The notes: generated by a model not told the origin, from the letters alone. A stretch of 64,000 bases of DNA from Valencia hispanica (GCA_963556495.2 OY747711.1:34882914-34946913), one strand, 5' to 3'; positions 21,903-31,775 are shown, counted from the first letter of the stretch. Program-made: numbers and translations.

Positions 21903-22163
21903 AGCCTGCCGCACATGAGAGCTATCTGCTGAGCAAAAAGTCACTTGAGGCCGTTTGCTCAGCAGACAGCTCACTATGTGCGGCAAATTCTTGGTGAGTT
22001 TTCTGCCTCTTGAGGCTTTGAGGTGAAAATCAAAGGTTTTATATTGTTCGCCTTGAGGTGAAAAACTCGCACTGTGTGCGCTCCACGTGAGCTGAGGGCA
22101 AATACTCAACTTAGCAATCAAAACACATTCTCCGCTCACATGATTCCAAGATGGCGGCCCCGT
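21903..22163. repeat. Harbinger left terminal inverted repeat
   Basis: Pairs with 31513-31775 in inverted orientation. Shared landmarks include GAGAGCTATCTGCTGAGCAAA, the second internal copy of TTTGCTCAGCAGA, TGCCTCTTGAGGC, and CTCCGCTCACATGATTCCAAGATGGCGGCC at the inner end. It contains a small internal palindrome: GCTATCTGCTGAGCAAA and TTTGCTCAGCAGACAGC face each other near 21930-21972. Confidence 0.88.
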
Positions 22164-22199
22164 TTTCACGTCAAGACAATGAAATAAACTGAGACAGAG

Positions 22200-23694
22200 A
22201 TGGATTTGGAGGAAATGCTGCTTCTCATTTTGTTGAGGCGTTGCCGCCATTTGAAGGTTAGGAAAATATGGATACGGTCATTGCTGCAAAGAAGGACTGG
22301 GCAAGGAGTTTATGCCAATCTACTCCAAGAGATGCGCCTTAAAGACCCAGAATCGTTCCGACAGCACCTGGATCCTGAATCCTTTGAAAGGGTATTTGAA
22401 GTAGTGGGCCCATCGATCCCCAAGGTTGATACTACGATGCAAAACCGTATCAGTCCTGGAGAGAGGCTTTCCATCACGCACAAATTTCTGGCTACAGGTA
22501 TATTTGTACTATAAATCGCATTCTATGCTGTTTGACTGTATGGCAGAGGTGGGTAGAGTACCCAAAAATTGTACTCGAGTAAGAGTAGCACTACTTCAAC
22601 ATGTTTTTACTCGAGTAAAAGCAAAAAGTAGCTTTCCAAAAAATTACTAGTGTAAAAGTCAAAGTATTTGGTTAAAAGTCTACTTGAGTACTGAGTAACA
22701 TCTGACCTAATATTTTTTTTAATTATGTCATCAGACAGAACAAAATTCTGATACTTTAAAGACTAAAATTTAAAAAATGATACAAATGACATGATTAAAT
22801 AAAAACAAATTTTAAGCAGTAAAAAATTTTCAAGGACAATTTTTTTCAATATACCAATACCTATAGTAGGTAATGGATAGATATATCTTGGAAGGTTAAA
22901 AGTAGTTCCAGTATAAGTTCATGGTGTTTACAATACATTTACTTGACCTCAAAATGCAACAAAAAGCTCAGTAGACTTATGAAATTAGAAAGCTTGTTTA
23001 GGAACAGGAGGTCTCCTTTAATAAACTGTAGGTATGTGTCTGTCTGGTGTATTTTTTGTTTAAAATGTTTGTTTTTCATTCAGTGAATTTACTCAATGCG
23101 TAGAGTATCCAGAAATTTTACTCAAGAGTAGCGATACTGCATAATGTTACTCAAGTAAAAGTAAAAAGTACGGCATAGCAAAAATACTCTGAAAAGTTTT
23201 TTAAATCAAAAAGTTACTCTAATGTAACAGAGTTAATGTAACTAGTTACTACCCACCTTTTGATGTATGGCCAACCCTAGCTTATGTTTATATATAGCTC
23301 TATCAAAAAAGAAGTCTATTTTGCCTGAATACCGTTTGCCTCCCTTGGCACAATAGTCTAACAATTGTAGGCCAAACTATAGCTATATTTATGCAGGTCC
23401 CACTTAAACCAGGCCTATTACATTTCACATTGTACTACGGTATTTTTATCATGTTTATAATTCTTTGAGTGTAGGACTATGTTGTATAAGGTGATCATGA
23501 TTAATTTTAATTTAAGGTTAAGTATTTAATCTTTTGTCTTTGTAATGTTTATAACATTATATACTTTTTTTTTTTTGGGTGAAACATTCCGAAGTCTGGG
23601 ATTCCAATTCAGGATTGGAGAAAGGACGGTCTCAAATATTGTTGATGAAACATGCCAGACTTTGTACTGCACAATGAGGGAGCAGTTTATGAAG
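22200..23694 (+). pseudogene. Harbinger (HARBI1-like) transposase, N-terminal exons
   Basis: Exon 1 (22200-22497) starts with ATG and encodes about 99 residues including ISPGERLSITHKFLATG, the conserved N-terminal block of PIF/Harbinger transposases; it ends at a GT donor (ACAG|GTATAT). Exon 2 (23579-23694) encodes GETFRSLGFQFRIGERTVS... and CQTLYCTMREQFMK, and ends at GAAG|GTAATT. The acceptor before exon 2 reads GG instead of AG after a long T-run, which would disrupt splicing. The intron carries a hAT-like insertion. The catalytic DDE portion is not found downstream, so the gene is truncated. Confidence 0.85.
22544..23262. mobile_element. hAT-like non-autonomous element in Harbinger intron
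   Basis: Begins CAGAGGTGGGTAGAGTACCC and ends GTAACTAGTTACTACCCACCTTTTG, inverted ends with one small indel. Flanked by ctgtatgg (22536-22543) and atgtatgg (23263-23270), an 8-bp duplication with one mismatch. Internal repeats of ACTCGAGTAAAAG and TTACTCAAGTAAAAG are typical of a widespread fish family. It has no coding capacity and is younger than the Harbinger copy it interrupts. Confidence 0.85.
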
Positions 23695-24002
23695 GTAATT
23701 ATTTGCCCTTTATTTAAACACAAGGTAATAGAATGAACAGATGCAACAAGTTGTTTGGTAATGCAGTTTACCTAAATAAATGATCTATTAAACGTGTTCC
23801 AAAAACATAAGTGGAATCACACATTAGGCCAACTGTGAATAGCCGATTTTTTTTGAGAAAATAAAAAAATAAAAAATACATGAACATAAAAGCAGAAGTG
23901 GGGCAAATAACACACACTGCCCCTTAATGGTCAGGAGGCTGCGCACACAAACATGAGGAAGTTCTGTCTTGCGCACGCACGTACAAGCACACTCATTCTC
24001 TC

Positions 24003-24655
24003 TCAGTGGCTGTTTACACGACAATGTTGGTGTTTTTGTTTGAATACGCCCATGAAAAACGCACTGCGTTTACACGACAGGGCGCGCGATAGAAAATTAT
24101 GTAGTACATAAGCCCAGCCTTTAGATGGCAGTGTGCCCCTTGTATGCAGTGTTCCAAGGTTTCCCCCTCACAACCCGGAAAAGAAACATTTCATGATAAC
24201 TAACAATGGCGGTCTTCTTGTAGTTCTCCGCTTAAATAAAGGTGTATTGATTATTTAACGCACGTACTGTATGCGTTTCCGTTGGCGATCGCATAGAATC
24301 CCAATGATCTCTAAGTTTTGCTTACAGAGACCAAATAACTTAAGAAGCTGCATCAGCAGTAACAGCATACCTGGATCTGCCATTGTTGTTTTTCTGTAGA
24401 AAGGCGGATTGTGCAAGTGCAACATGTCCGTAGGTGGCTCGCAGTGAGGTCATCGTTTTCCAAAGTCTCCGGCTTGCATTTACATGACAACGAATCCCCC
24501 AGCGTTTTCAGAACTCTCCACTCTGGAAGCTGTTTTCCAAAATCTGTGTGTCCCCCCCCGTACCCCGTTTTCCCATTATCGTGTAAACGAGAGGCCGAAT
24601 CCGACAGAAAAATGTCAGTTTGGCTGAAAAACGTTGTCGTGTGAACGGCCCCTCA
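24003..24655. mobile_element. Putative DNA element with GTTTACACGACAA inverted ends
   Basis: The left end contains GGCTGTTTACACGACAATG and the right end AACGTTGTCGTGTGAACGGCC, which are imperfect inverted copies. Internal repeats of GTTTACACGAC and TTACATGACAACG also occur (24065, 24480). No clear target duplication or transposase was seen. The frame at 24411-24644 on the plus strand is a chance product. Confidence 0.5.
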
Positions 24656-25660
24656 CACACAACACGGCCCTCACTGGTTCAGGAGACAGTGCACTGACAC
24701 ATGCATACTCGATCCTCACTGCTGAGGTGGGGGTCATGTACACAACATCTATGGTGGGACAAATAAAATAATTAGTTTAACCTATTAAAAAATGGACACT
24801 CAAAACTGCAGCAGTTTACATTCCCCAAATGCCATATAAAACTTAAAGGATAGATATTATATAGACAATATTTACAGTGGCATCAGTGTGCTGTACACTT
24901 GGTCGTTGTCAACTGAGCCAGTACTTTGACAAGCAAGGTTGTGTGATTGTTAGGGACCAACCCACTCATGCCATTGTGGATATAATGGTGGTGGCTGGTG
25001 GTTAACAGTTGTGGTGGTCTTGGGCTAATGGGTGGTGTTTTTTGGCCAAGTGATCCCATTTGTGCCTAAAATAACATATTGTTAATTTGGAACTGGGCCA
25101 TGTTCCGAGTGTAAGGGTCAAGCTCTGACAATGTTTGTATGACATACCGACCCAATGCACAAACTGCATTGTCTTCCACTGCTTTGTGTGTTGTTTCTCT
25201 GAGCAATTGACTCTGCAAACCCTTTTAATAATTAATATTCCTCTCCATCTCGTTGCCGTTTAAGATTAGTTGAACGTTTTCTTGGTTGTGTTGTGGATTT
25301 TGGGGTAGATGTTGTTGTACTGCTTTCTCCCTCATCTCCGTCACCTTCAAAGACAGAGGATGCATCGTTGAGGTCTTCAATTTGCCCATCATCTAGGGTG
25401 TCCTCACTGCCAGTGGTCTCAGATGGTGATGGCTGAAAGGACAAGGATTAAAAAACAGCCCTGGACTTTGACTCGGCCCAGCCCACAACAGATGTGCGTG
25501 AAAACTCATCAGCCACAGACACTGGTCTCAAAATACTTAAATCTTAATCCATGATATTTTACCTTCCAAATTATAGCATTATAACTGATGTTGACTAAAA
25601 GATGTGTTAAGAGCATAGTGTAGAAAACTCACTAAGAAATAAACAACTCTCTTGAAATAA

Positions 25661-25766
25661 TAATACTAATAATAATACATTTTATTTGGAAGCGCCTTTC
25701 AGGTCACTCAAGGACACTGTACAATAAAACAGAATAATAATAAACAGAATAAAACAATGGATAAAT
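25661..25766 (-). mobile_element. Short L2-type 3' end inserted in a tandem duplication
   Basis: CATTTTATTTGGAAGCGCCTTTC and GACACTGTACAATAAAAC resemble the complement of an L2-like 3' terminus, followed by AATAAT-type repeats. It interrupts the phrase CTCTTGAAAT/GTCTCTGCTGAA, which occurs uninterrupted at about 25892-25920. It therefore looks like a very short 5'-truncated insertion. Confidence 0.55.
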
Positions 25767-25979
25767 GTCTCTGCTGAAAAATATGCAGGTGAGGATACTG
25801 CCTAAAACACAAAACCAAATGGTATGAGTTATGATAAATCACAATGTAAAGAGACTGTGATTATACAGTTAATTTGAATACTTTCAGAAATAAAAACTCT
25901 CTTGAAATGTCTCTGCTGAACAATATGCAGGTGACTGCCTCAAACTATACCAGCAATGATCTCTGGCATCTTAACAGCT

Positions 25980-26482
25980 CAGTTGGGGGCGAAGAAGTTT
26001 CTTCAGTAGGTTGCTTTTTTCTGCAACTCTGTCTATGACCAAGTCATTGTCAAGGGACATGAGGATGTCTCTCTGTGGTCATAAGCATGAATGCTTCCAG
26101 GTGTTGTGACTGTGTGCTCCTTTATCGAGTCTTGATGCGTTTGAGAACAGAGAAACTTCTCTCACAAGCTACCTGTGTAACAGGCAGTAAGGAGGAACTT
26201 GTATCCTAAGCCAGCTATTGTCACCACCAGTAAGCCTTGACAATTGTGCTCATACGGAGTTATGCTGCATGCATAGGTTTATGCTTATTGATTTTTTTTG
26301 AAGGATTTCACTGTGAGTGAGTTCTCCCACACTGCTTGATCCATTGTCTGCATCTTTCCGGTTGAGTTTTGGGCTTCGGAAAAGCGAAAAAAAGCCACCC
26401 CTCCATCTAAACATTTGTAATATCTTGTGTCGGACTTACAAATCCCATAGGTGCACTGTTTAACAATCTTGGTTGAAATCAC
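25980..26482 (-). pseudogene. THAP-hAT (THAP12-like) transposase remnant
   Basis: The minus strand starts with a 65-codon frame (26285-26482) containing CTYGICKSDTRYYK followed by GGVAFFRF, which resembles the N-terminus of a THAP zinc-binding DNA-binding domain (C-X2-4-C start and conserved F/P-rich core); a frameshift follows. Just downstream (about 26230-25980) frame-shifted sequence reads VACERSFSVLKRIKTR and, further on, DNDLVIDRVAEKSN, the hAT C-terminal dimerisation region. The order THAP then hAT C-terminus matches THAP12/P52rIPK-like transposase proteins. The catalytic middle is missing, so this is an internally deleted copy. A promoter-like, more GC-rich stretch lies upstream at about 26520-26620. 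Confidence 0.65.
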
Positions 26483-26619
26483 AAAGTTTGACGGAGGTTC
26501 TTCTCCTTAGTTACGGTTGCTGAGCAAGGATTGGACAATAGCCGTTCGGGGGCGGAGTTTTGCGACAGCTGGCGCAACATCATAGAACTACGTGGAACGA
26601 GGGAGAGAATATCATTGCA

Positions 26620-27110
26620 GTATTGAATAATTGGAGCCCAGACGCAATTTGTACGCAATTTTCTAAATTTCTGATCCTCTGAATGAAAACAGAAAATTGG
26701 ATAAACCGTTTAAAAATCCATATTTTTTTAATTTGTCAAGGTAAAAAAAATTAAAATTGAATATTTGAATCAATTGTTCTGTTTTTCCAAATGTCAGTTT
26801 GTGTTTAAAAAATAGAACTAATAAGCGTTACACGGACCGTTTAGTTTATGTATTACATCATCTATCCATTGCAATCTTAAAATGTATTACTTACTAATCT
26901 TAATTAATTTGTGCAGAAATTACAGCACAAAAAAACGGTTTAATTACTTTTATTAAATATTTCTTCTGCATTCATGTTGATGCTGTGGCATGTTTATATT
27001 GTGTTTTTATAGTTAAACCGTAAAAACTGCAATAGTTTTGTTTCATTGGGGTATAGATAAAAATGTAGCAACCTGAAATAACATTTGCTAACGTCAGATT
27101 ACCTAGCAAG
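26620..27110. other. AT-rich non-coding interval
   Basis: Nothing recognisable apart from T- and A-rich tracts. It lies inside the Harbinger copy and may be intron or part of the THAP-hAT relic. Confidence 0.4.
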
Positions 27111-27139
27111 TAACCCTCATTATCCTCCTTTCTTACTTA

Positions 27140-27450
27140 CGTGCTGCACTTGTCTGGGGAACTTCCACCAGCTCATGTATCTGTCCCGCATCTCTCTCTC
27201 CCTGTGCTGCGGCCGCAGCCTCCTCCTGGCTCTCACAACGGCTGGCGCCGCCTCCAAAATTGCAACTGCCGGTAGTTGAAGAGCTGCCGGTAGTTGCAGT
27301 GCTGCTGCCACTGGCAAACATTTCTGTCAGCTTCCGGCATTTGGATGCTCCACTCTCTAACTGCTTAATTTTTTGTGCAAAGTTACAAAGGCAGCTCATA
27401 ACTGAGTACTTCAATTCAGACTTTGGGGCAGTGCCATGGCAGCATGACAT
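27140..27450 (-). pseudogene. Unidentified exon-like frame with strong splice donor
   Basis: About 103 codons beginning MSCCHGTAPKSELKYS and containing IKQLESGASKCRKLTEMFA, a Ser/Thr/Gly-rich segment and an alanine/glutamate-rich segment ending at CAGCAC|GTAAGTAAG, a strong 5' splice site. It could be a first coding exon of another transposase (an N-terminal hAT exon would be compatible) or a middle exon of the Harbinger accessory gene. No domain is firmly recognised. The overlapping plus-strand frames are shadows. Confidence 0.4.
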
Positions 27451-27469
27451 GGTCAGTCTGTGATGGTAG

Positions 27470-27780
27470 TAACCATAGACTGTATATACCTGGACGAAGC
27501 CTCTGTGACGTCACCCACAGGTTTCTGAAGAGCAAAAATGAAGCCAAATGGGCGGTTCCCACCGCTGCCATATTGTCTGCATCACGCGTCTCGTCACTCC
27601 CAAAAAATAAAAAAATGGGCAAAGAGGTGGAACTGAGAGGGGCGCTGTGAGGGCGGGGCGGATGATTGAGACTCTGAGCCGATGTAGCCAGGAGCTAGTC
27701 CTGGAGCTAACTGAAGCAAACTTAAGCTAACGGAGGTTAATGGGCGCCTTTAGTATTATACTTTCAACCGATAGGCCACA
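27470..27780. repeat. Interspersed repeat with GACTGTATATA...GTGACGTCACCC
   Basis: Contains ACCATAGACTGTATATACCTGGACG, GTGACGTCACCCACAGGTTTCTGAAG and GGCGGTTCCCACCGCTGCCATATTG, phrases I associate with a common fish interspersed repeat. No ends or target duplication resolved. A related-looking piece lies at about 28960-29110. Confidence 0.5.
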
Positions 27781-27825
27781 CCTGTGCAACTGCCATTCAT
27801 TATGCTAGTTTTTTTTTCTCCACAG

Positions 27826-28068
27826 CCATTTGGAGACATAGTTGTGAGAGAGCTGAAGAAACCATCGCAGGAAACCTCGGCCTCCCAGACGTCCGTATCT
27901 CCTGGTTTGGCTGAGGTGGAAAGGCCTTCAAAAATAGAAAAGGCCAGGAAGTTTGTCAACAGTGTTAAAGTTTCTTTTATTCCTAGTTTAAATGGTGCCA
28001 TCTTTATGCATCCTCACATTAGACATGACAGTCCTTATGGACAATTGATGTTAAAGCAAAAAGTATAA
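27826..28068 (+). pseudogene. Unidentified exon-like frame after a strong acceptor
   Basis: A polypyrimidine run plus CCACAG precedes an 80-codon open frame starting PFGDIVVRELKKPSQETS and ending with a stop after LMLKQKV. The composition (K/E-rich then I/H/P-rich) and the acceptor suggest a real terminal exon of some transposon or host gene. I recognise no domain, so no function is assigned. The preceding exon was not found. Confidence 0.4.
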
Positions 28069-28920
28069 ATATATCCCTGATTGTTATGTCTAATGTGTTG
28101 TTGATGTATTTTTTATTTATTTCAACAATTACATCCGTTGCCATAACACTGTTGACCACTCTGCCCCCCCCCCCCCCCCTCTTTTGCTTTCTGGTCCCCG
28201 TTTTTTTGTGTCCTTTTCTTTTATAGAATCTTGTTTAAAAACGATATGTTTTATTCTCTATGACTGAAAATTCTTTCAACACTATACAACAAGGGAAGAA
28301 ATAAGACAGATTATTTATCAGCCAACATCTCAATGTTAAATGAACCTTGGTGTTTGCAATATTACAAAGCCAAATAATACTTATGCGGCTACAAAACTGA
28401 TTTTTTTTTTCTCTAAATGGAAAAAAATATCTTTGTGACAGAAAAACAAAACTTCATTCATTTGTTTATTTATTTAATCAAAACAAACAAAAAACGGACA
28501 GCACCTAAGGATATGAAAGAAGTGGCATTAAAGCTGGTGCACATATATTAAGTACTTCTCCTTATGATCTTCCTGTAGTTTTAGGTGATTGATATGATCT
28601 GTAAGGGAAAAAAACATTTTATATTAAAAACTTAAAATATCAATATTGTCTTGGTTGGAAACCCACTCACCACAACAAGACAAACGTGCTGTAAACAAAT
28701 GAGCACACAGACATAACACTTATGGGTGTATGTATGAAAGTACTAATATGAAGGTGAATCTCATATGACAGCATATCAGAAATGGTTAATGCCTTAACTG
28801 ACAACTCTTGTAAATTTAAAGTAAAAAAATGACAAAATGAAATACATCTGGAGTTAGTTGGAAAAATAAGGTAATTTTTTTAAAACAAATGTAGACTTGA
28901 CCTAATAAACCTAAAATGTT
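28069..28920. other. Non-coding interval with poly-C tract
   Basis: Includes a C-run of about 16 bases near 28163-28178 and A/T-rich sequence. No gene or element ends recognised; presumed Harbinger intron. Confidence 0.4.
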
Positions 28921-29115
28921 TTTTTGAACCAGGCTGTAAACATGTTTATTTCTGCTATGAAGTTGGCCTTTTTAACATGGGAGTCGATAGGAAATTGTTC
29001 CTTTCTGGAGCCAGCCCCCAGGGGATGAGGGGTAAACTGCAATTTTTGTTACTTCCGGGATGGCTTCAATTCTGAGCGGCAGAGTTTGCCCCTTGGTAGT
29101 AACACACCGCCAAAT
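28921..29115. repeat. Interspersed repeat piece (TTAACATGGGAGTCGATAGG)
   Basis: Contains TTTTTAACATGGGAGTCGATAGG, TGGAGCCAGCCCCCAGGGG and CAATTTTTGTTACTTCC, phrases of a common fish repeat that may be the other half of the family at 27470-27780. Ends unclear. Confidence 0.45.
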
Positions 29116-29563
29116 TTTAATTTGGGCAAGCAGCCACAAGTCGGTTGCCTTCTTCTCTTCTCCAACAAGTCTATACTGACTTTAGAATGTGCATTTCATA
29201 TTGTGATATTTTTTTCTACAATTTAATATACTCAGATGTAGCAACTTTGTGGTTGATGGAGAAAAATCTTACCTCATCCAAGTTTGTAATTGTTGGTCGA
29301 GTAGCGATGTAAGGAGCAAGGAATTGAAGTTTCTCCAAAAGCCATTTGGGGTATTTGCTAAAGGGTTTGCTGGAACTTCCACTTGAATGGGGTTTTTTGG
29401 CCTTGGTATAGCTGTTCCACAGCAGCTTTATTTTGATCTTCACCCACTCCACTGAAAGGGATTAGTAATTGTAGAAAATGCATTGTATTTGTTGTGAATA
29501 CAACTAGTAATGTAATTTATTTATTTTATCTAACTGTTTATTTGATGATGACAAGTATGTACA

Positions 29564-31270
29564 TTAAAGGAGCTGTATGTAAGATTGTGGCCAAAATTAT
29601 TGTAGAGCGGTATACCGTGTCAATCTTGCAAAGGCTTCTCCTATACAAATTCTTGTTTTATTTCTGACTTTGTCACGACATATTTCTGAATGACAAGGTC
29701 TTTTAGGTGTAGTAATGTTAGACATTTTTGATCCGAAACACTTCTGTAGCTGTAAGGCAAGGCAAGGCAATTTTATTTGTATAGCACACTTTCAACAGCA
29801 GGGTAATTCAAGGTGCTTTACATGATTTGGTGATTTAAAAGAAATGCATAAAAGAAACACACATTACACATGATACACAATAAAGCAAGAGAAAAAGAAA
29901 AAGAAAAAAAAAGCAAGAGAGCATGAACACATTTCATACATATGACATCAAGCATTTACTCAAAGGCAATTCTAAACAGATGGGTTTTTAGTCTCGATTT
30001 AAAGCAGTTCAGAGTTTCAGCAGCTCTACACTCGTCAGGAAGTCTGTTCCAGATAAGGGGAGCATAAAAAGTGATATCATGATCAACAGTGTCAAATGCT
30101 GCACTGAGGTCCAACAGAACCAGCACTGTGGTTCTACCACAGTCTGTATTTATGCGGATGTCATTAAATAGTTTGACGAGGACAGTCTCGGTGCTGTGGT
30201 GAGCACGGAAACCAGACTGAAAAGCATCAAAACGGTTTGTCATTGTTATGAAGCCATTTAACTGCTGAAACACAGCTTTTTCAATAATCTTACTGATGAA
30301 TGGGAGATTAGAGATTGGCCTGTAGTTCTGCATTAACGTGTTGTCCAGATTTTTCTTCTTTAGCAGTGGTTTAATAACTGCTGTTTTTAAAGCCTGAGGG
30401 AAGACACCTGATAGCAGTGATGAGTTCACTATTTGAACAAGATCAGAACCAATAACAGGAAGAACCTTCTTTAGAAAAGCTGTGGGTAGGATATCAAGAC
30501 AGCAGGAGGAGGAGCTTAATTGGATAATGATTTTTTCAAGGCTGTTCTGGTTTAATTCGTGGAATTGACATTTTCTCTACATTGTTGTTGATTGGGGATG
30601 GCACTGGTTGTGGGTTCGATATTGAGGTACAGATTGACCGTCTAATTGTTAGAATTTTTTCAGTGAAAAAGCTGGCAAATTCATTGCAGGCCCTGGTAGA
30701 GTTTAGTTTAGGGGCTACTGTCACTAAAGGATTAGTTAGTCTTTCCACTGTTGCAAATAGAGTCCGTGCCTTATTAATGTTTCTGTTGATGATTTCAGAA
30801 AAGAACGATTCCCTAGCATCTTTTAGTTAGCTGATATCTATTCAGTCTCTCTTTGTAGATCTCACAGTGAACCTGGAGTCGAGTTTTCCGCCATTTTCTC
30901 TCGGCTCGTCGACACTCTCTTTTTTCACTACGTACCAGTGGATTACTTGTCCACTGAGACTTTTTTCTACCTGAGACTACTTTCACTTTAGTAACTGTAG
31001 TAACTAGAGCAGAGCTGGCAACCCCGATGTCGAAACACTACCGACTTCGTGATTGGTAGATAGGTGGAGGGTGGCGCTTAAGGCCAAAACACAAGCTGTC
31101 AACATCAGTTGAGGGCTACAGCATCACTTTTTAAATGACAATATCCTGGCCGTACTACTGTTGTCAGTGATAAAAGTATTTGAAATGAACATGATTTCTT
31201 AATGTCTAGTGACATATCAGGACCATTATATGATTAATTGAAATACACTTCTTACATACAGCTCCTTTAA
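29564..31270. mobile_element. TTAA-flanked (piggyBac-like) non-autonomous element with nested L2
   Basis: TTAA at 29564-29567 and 31267-31270 flanks inverted ends AGGAGCTGTATGTAAG and CTTACATACAGCTCCT. TTAA duplications are typical of piggyBac (also of Kolobok) transposons. Its own sequence is about 190 bp on the left and 430 bp on the right; an L2 occupies 29757-30838. No transposase is encoded. It sits within the Harbinger copy, between exons 1 and 2 of the accessory gene. Confidence 0.8.
29757..30838 (-). mobile_element. L2-clade LINE, internally deleted
   Basis: The plus-strand left edge GGCAATTTTATTTGTATAGCACACTTTC is the complement of an L2 3' end. The minus-strand frame 29956-30429 reads RT fingers/palm sequence (LKTAVIKPLLKK, NYRPISNLPFISKIIEKAVF, LLDLSAAFDTVDHDI) and then jumps directly to the C-terminal tail FYAPLIWNRLPDECRAAETL. 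The palm YADD region and thumb are missing between them, yet the 157-codon frame stays open across the junction. A further RT upstream piece lies at 30536-30748. It inserted into the TTAA-flanked element. Confidence 0.85.
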
Positions 31271-31512
31271 ACTTGTAACACACTACAACATTTATAACCA
31301 AATATACGACAGCAACTACAGGGTTAGCTGGCTAGGCAGCTAGCTGGTAGCTTACCCTGTCTCGTTGTACGGTACCCGTCTTGTCCAATTTTACGGCCAA
31401 CTCGCTGTATGGCTGCTCGCGCTTGTCCCTGTTCTTGAAGTCTGACGAGCTGACGTCATATAAACAGGTGTAGTCGGGTCAAATTTCCACGAGTTTATTT
31501 TCTAAGATATAA

Positions 31513-31775
31513 TCTTCGCCGTGGGCCGCTATCTTGGAATCATCTGAGCGGAGAACTCGTTTTGATTGGTCAGTTGAATATTTGCCCTCATCACACAGCT
31601 AACGTGGAGCGCACGCCTCACGAGGCGAAAAATATCAAACATGTTAGAATTTCACCTCGACGCCTCTTGAGGCAGAAAACTCACCAAAAATTTGCCGCAC
31701 ACAGCAAGCTATCTGCTGAGCAAATGGCCTCGAATGACTTTTTGCTCAGCAGATAGCTCTCGTGTGCGCCAGGCT
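31513..31775. repeat. Harbinger right terminal inverted repeat
   Basis: Inverted partner of 21903-22163. Inner end CCGTGGGCCGCTATCTTGGAATCA, outer end GATAGCTCTCGTGTGCGCCAGGCT, then TTA. Differences from the left repeat are scattered substitutions and small indels, suggesting an old insertion. Confidence 0.88.

Larger units (their letters stand above)
25238..31450 (-). pseudogene. Harbinger Myb/MADF-like accessory gene, three exons
   Basis: In Harbinger elements a Myb/MADF-type protein binds the ends and helps import the transposase. Exon 1 (about 31450-31356) encodes REQPYSELAVKLDKTG and ends at a GTAAG donor; a one-base loss near 31375 shifts its frame relative to the family pattern. Exon 2 (29451-29273) follows a CTTTCAG acceptor and encodes EWVKIKIKLLWNSYTKAKKP, the trihelix/MADF core, ending at GATGAG|GTAAGA. 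Exon 3 (about 25436-25238) follows a CTTTCAG acceptor and encodes an acidic, Ser/Thr-rich tail ending with a KR-rich stretch and a stop. Several insertions occupy the introns. Assignment of exon 3 to this gene is inferred from splice signals and composition. Confidence 0.7.
21903..31775. mobile_element. PIF/Harbinger DNA transposon, 9.9 kb composite
   Basis: Inverted terminal repeats of about 260 bp begin AGCCTG.CGCACA at both ends and are flanked by TTA at 21900-21902 and 31776-31778, the duplication typical of PIF/Harbinger. Between them lie a transposase gene on the plus strand from the left and a Myb/MADF-like gene on the minus strand from the right, the two-gene plan of autonomous Harbinger elements. 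The catalytic DDE exons were not found, and several other elements are inserted (hAT-like 22544-23262, THAP-hAT relic about 25980-26482, TTAA-flanked element 29564-31270 and others). This explains its unusual length. It is probably inactive. Confidence 0.88.
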
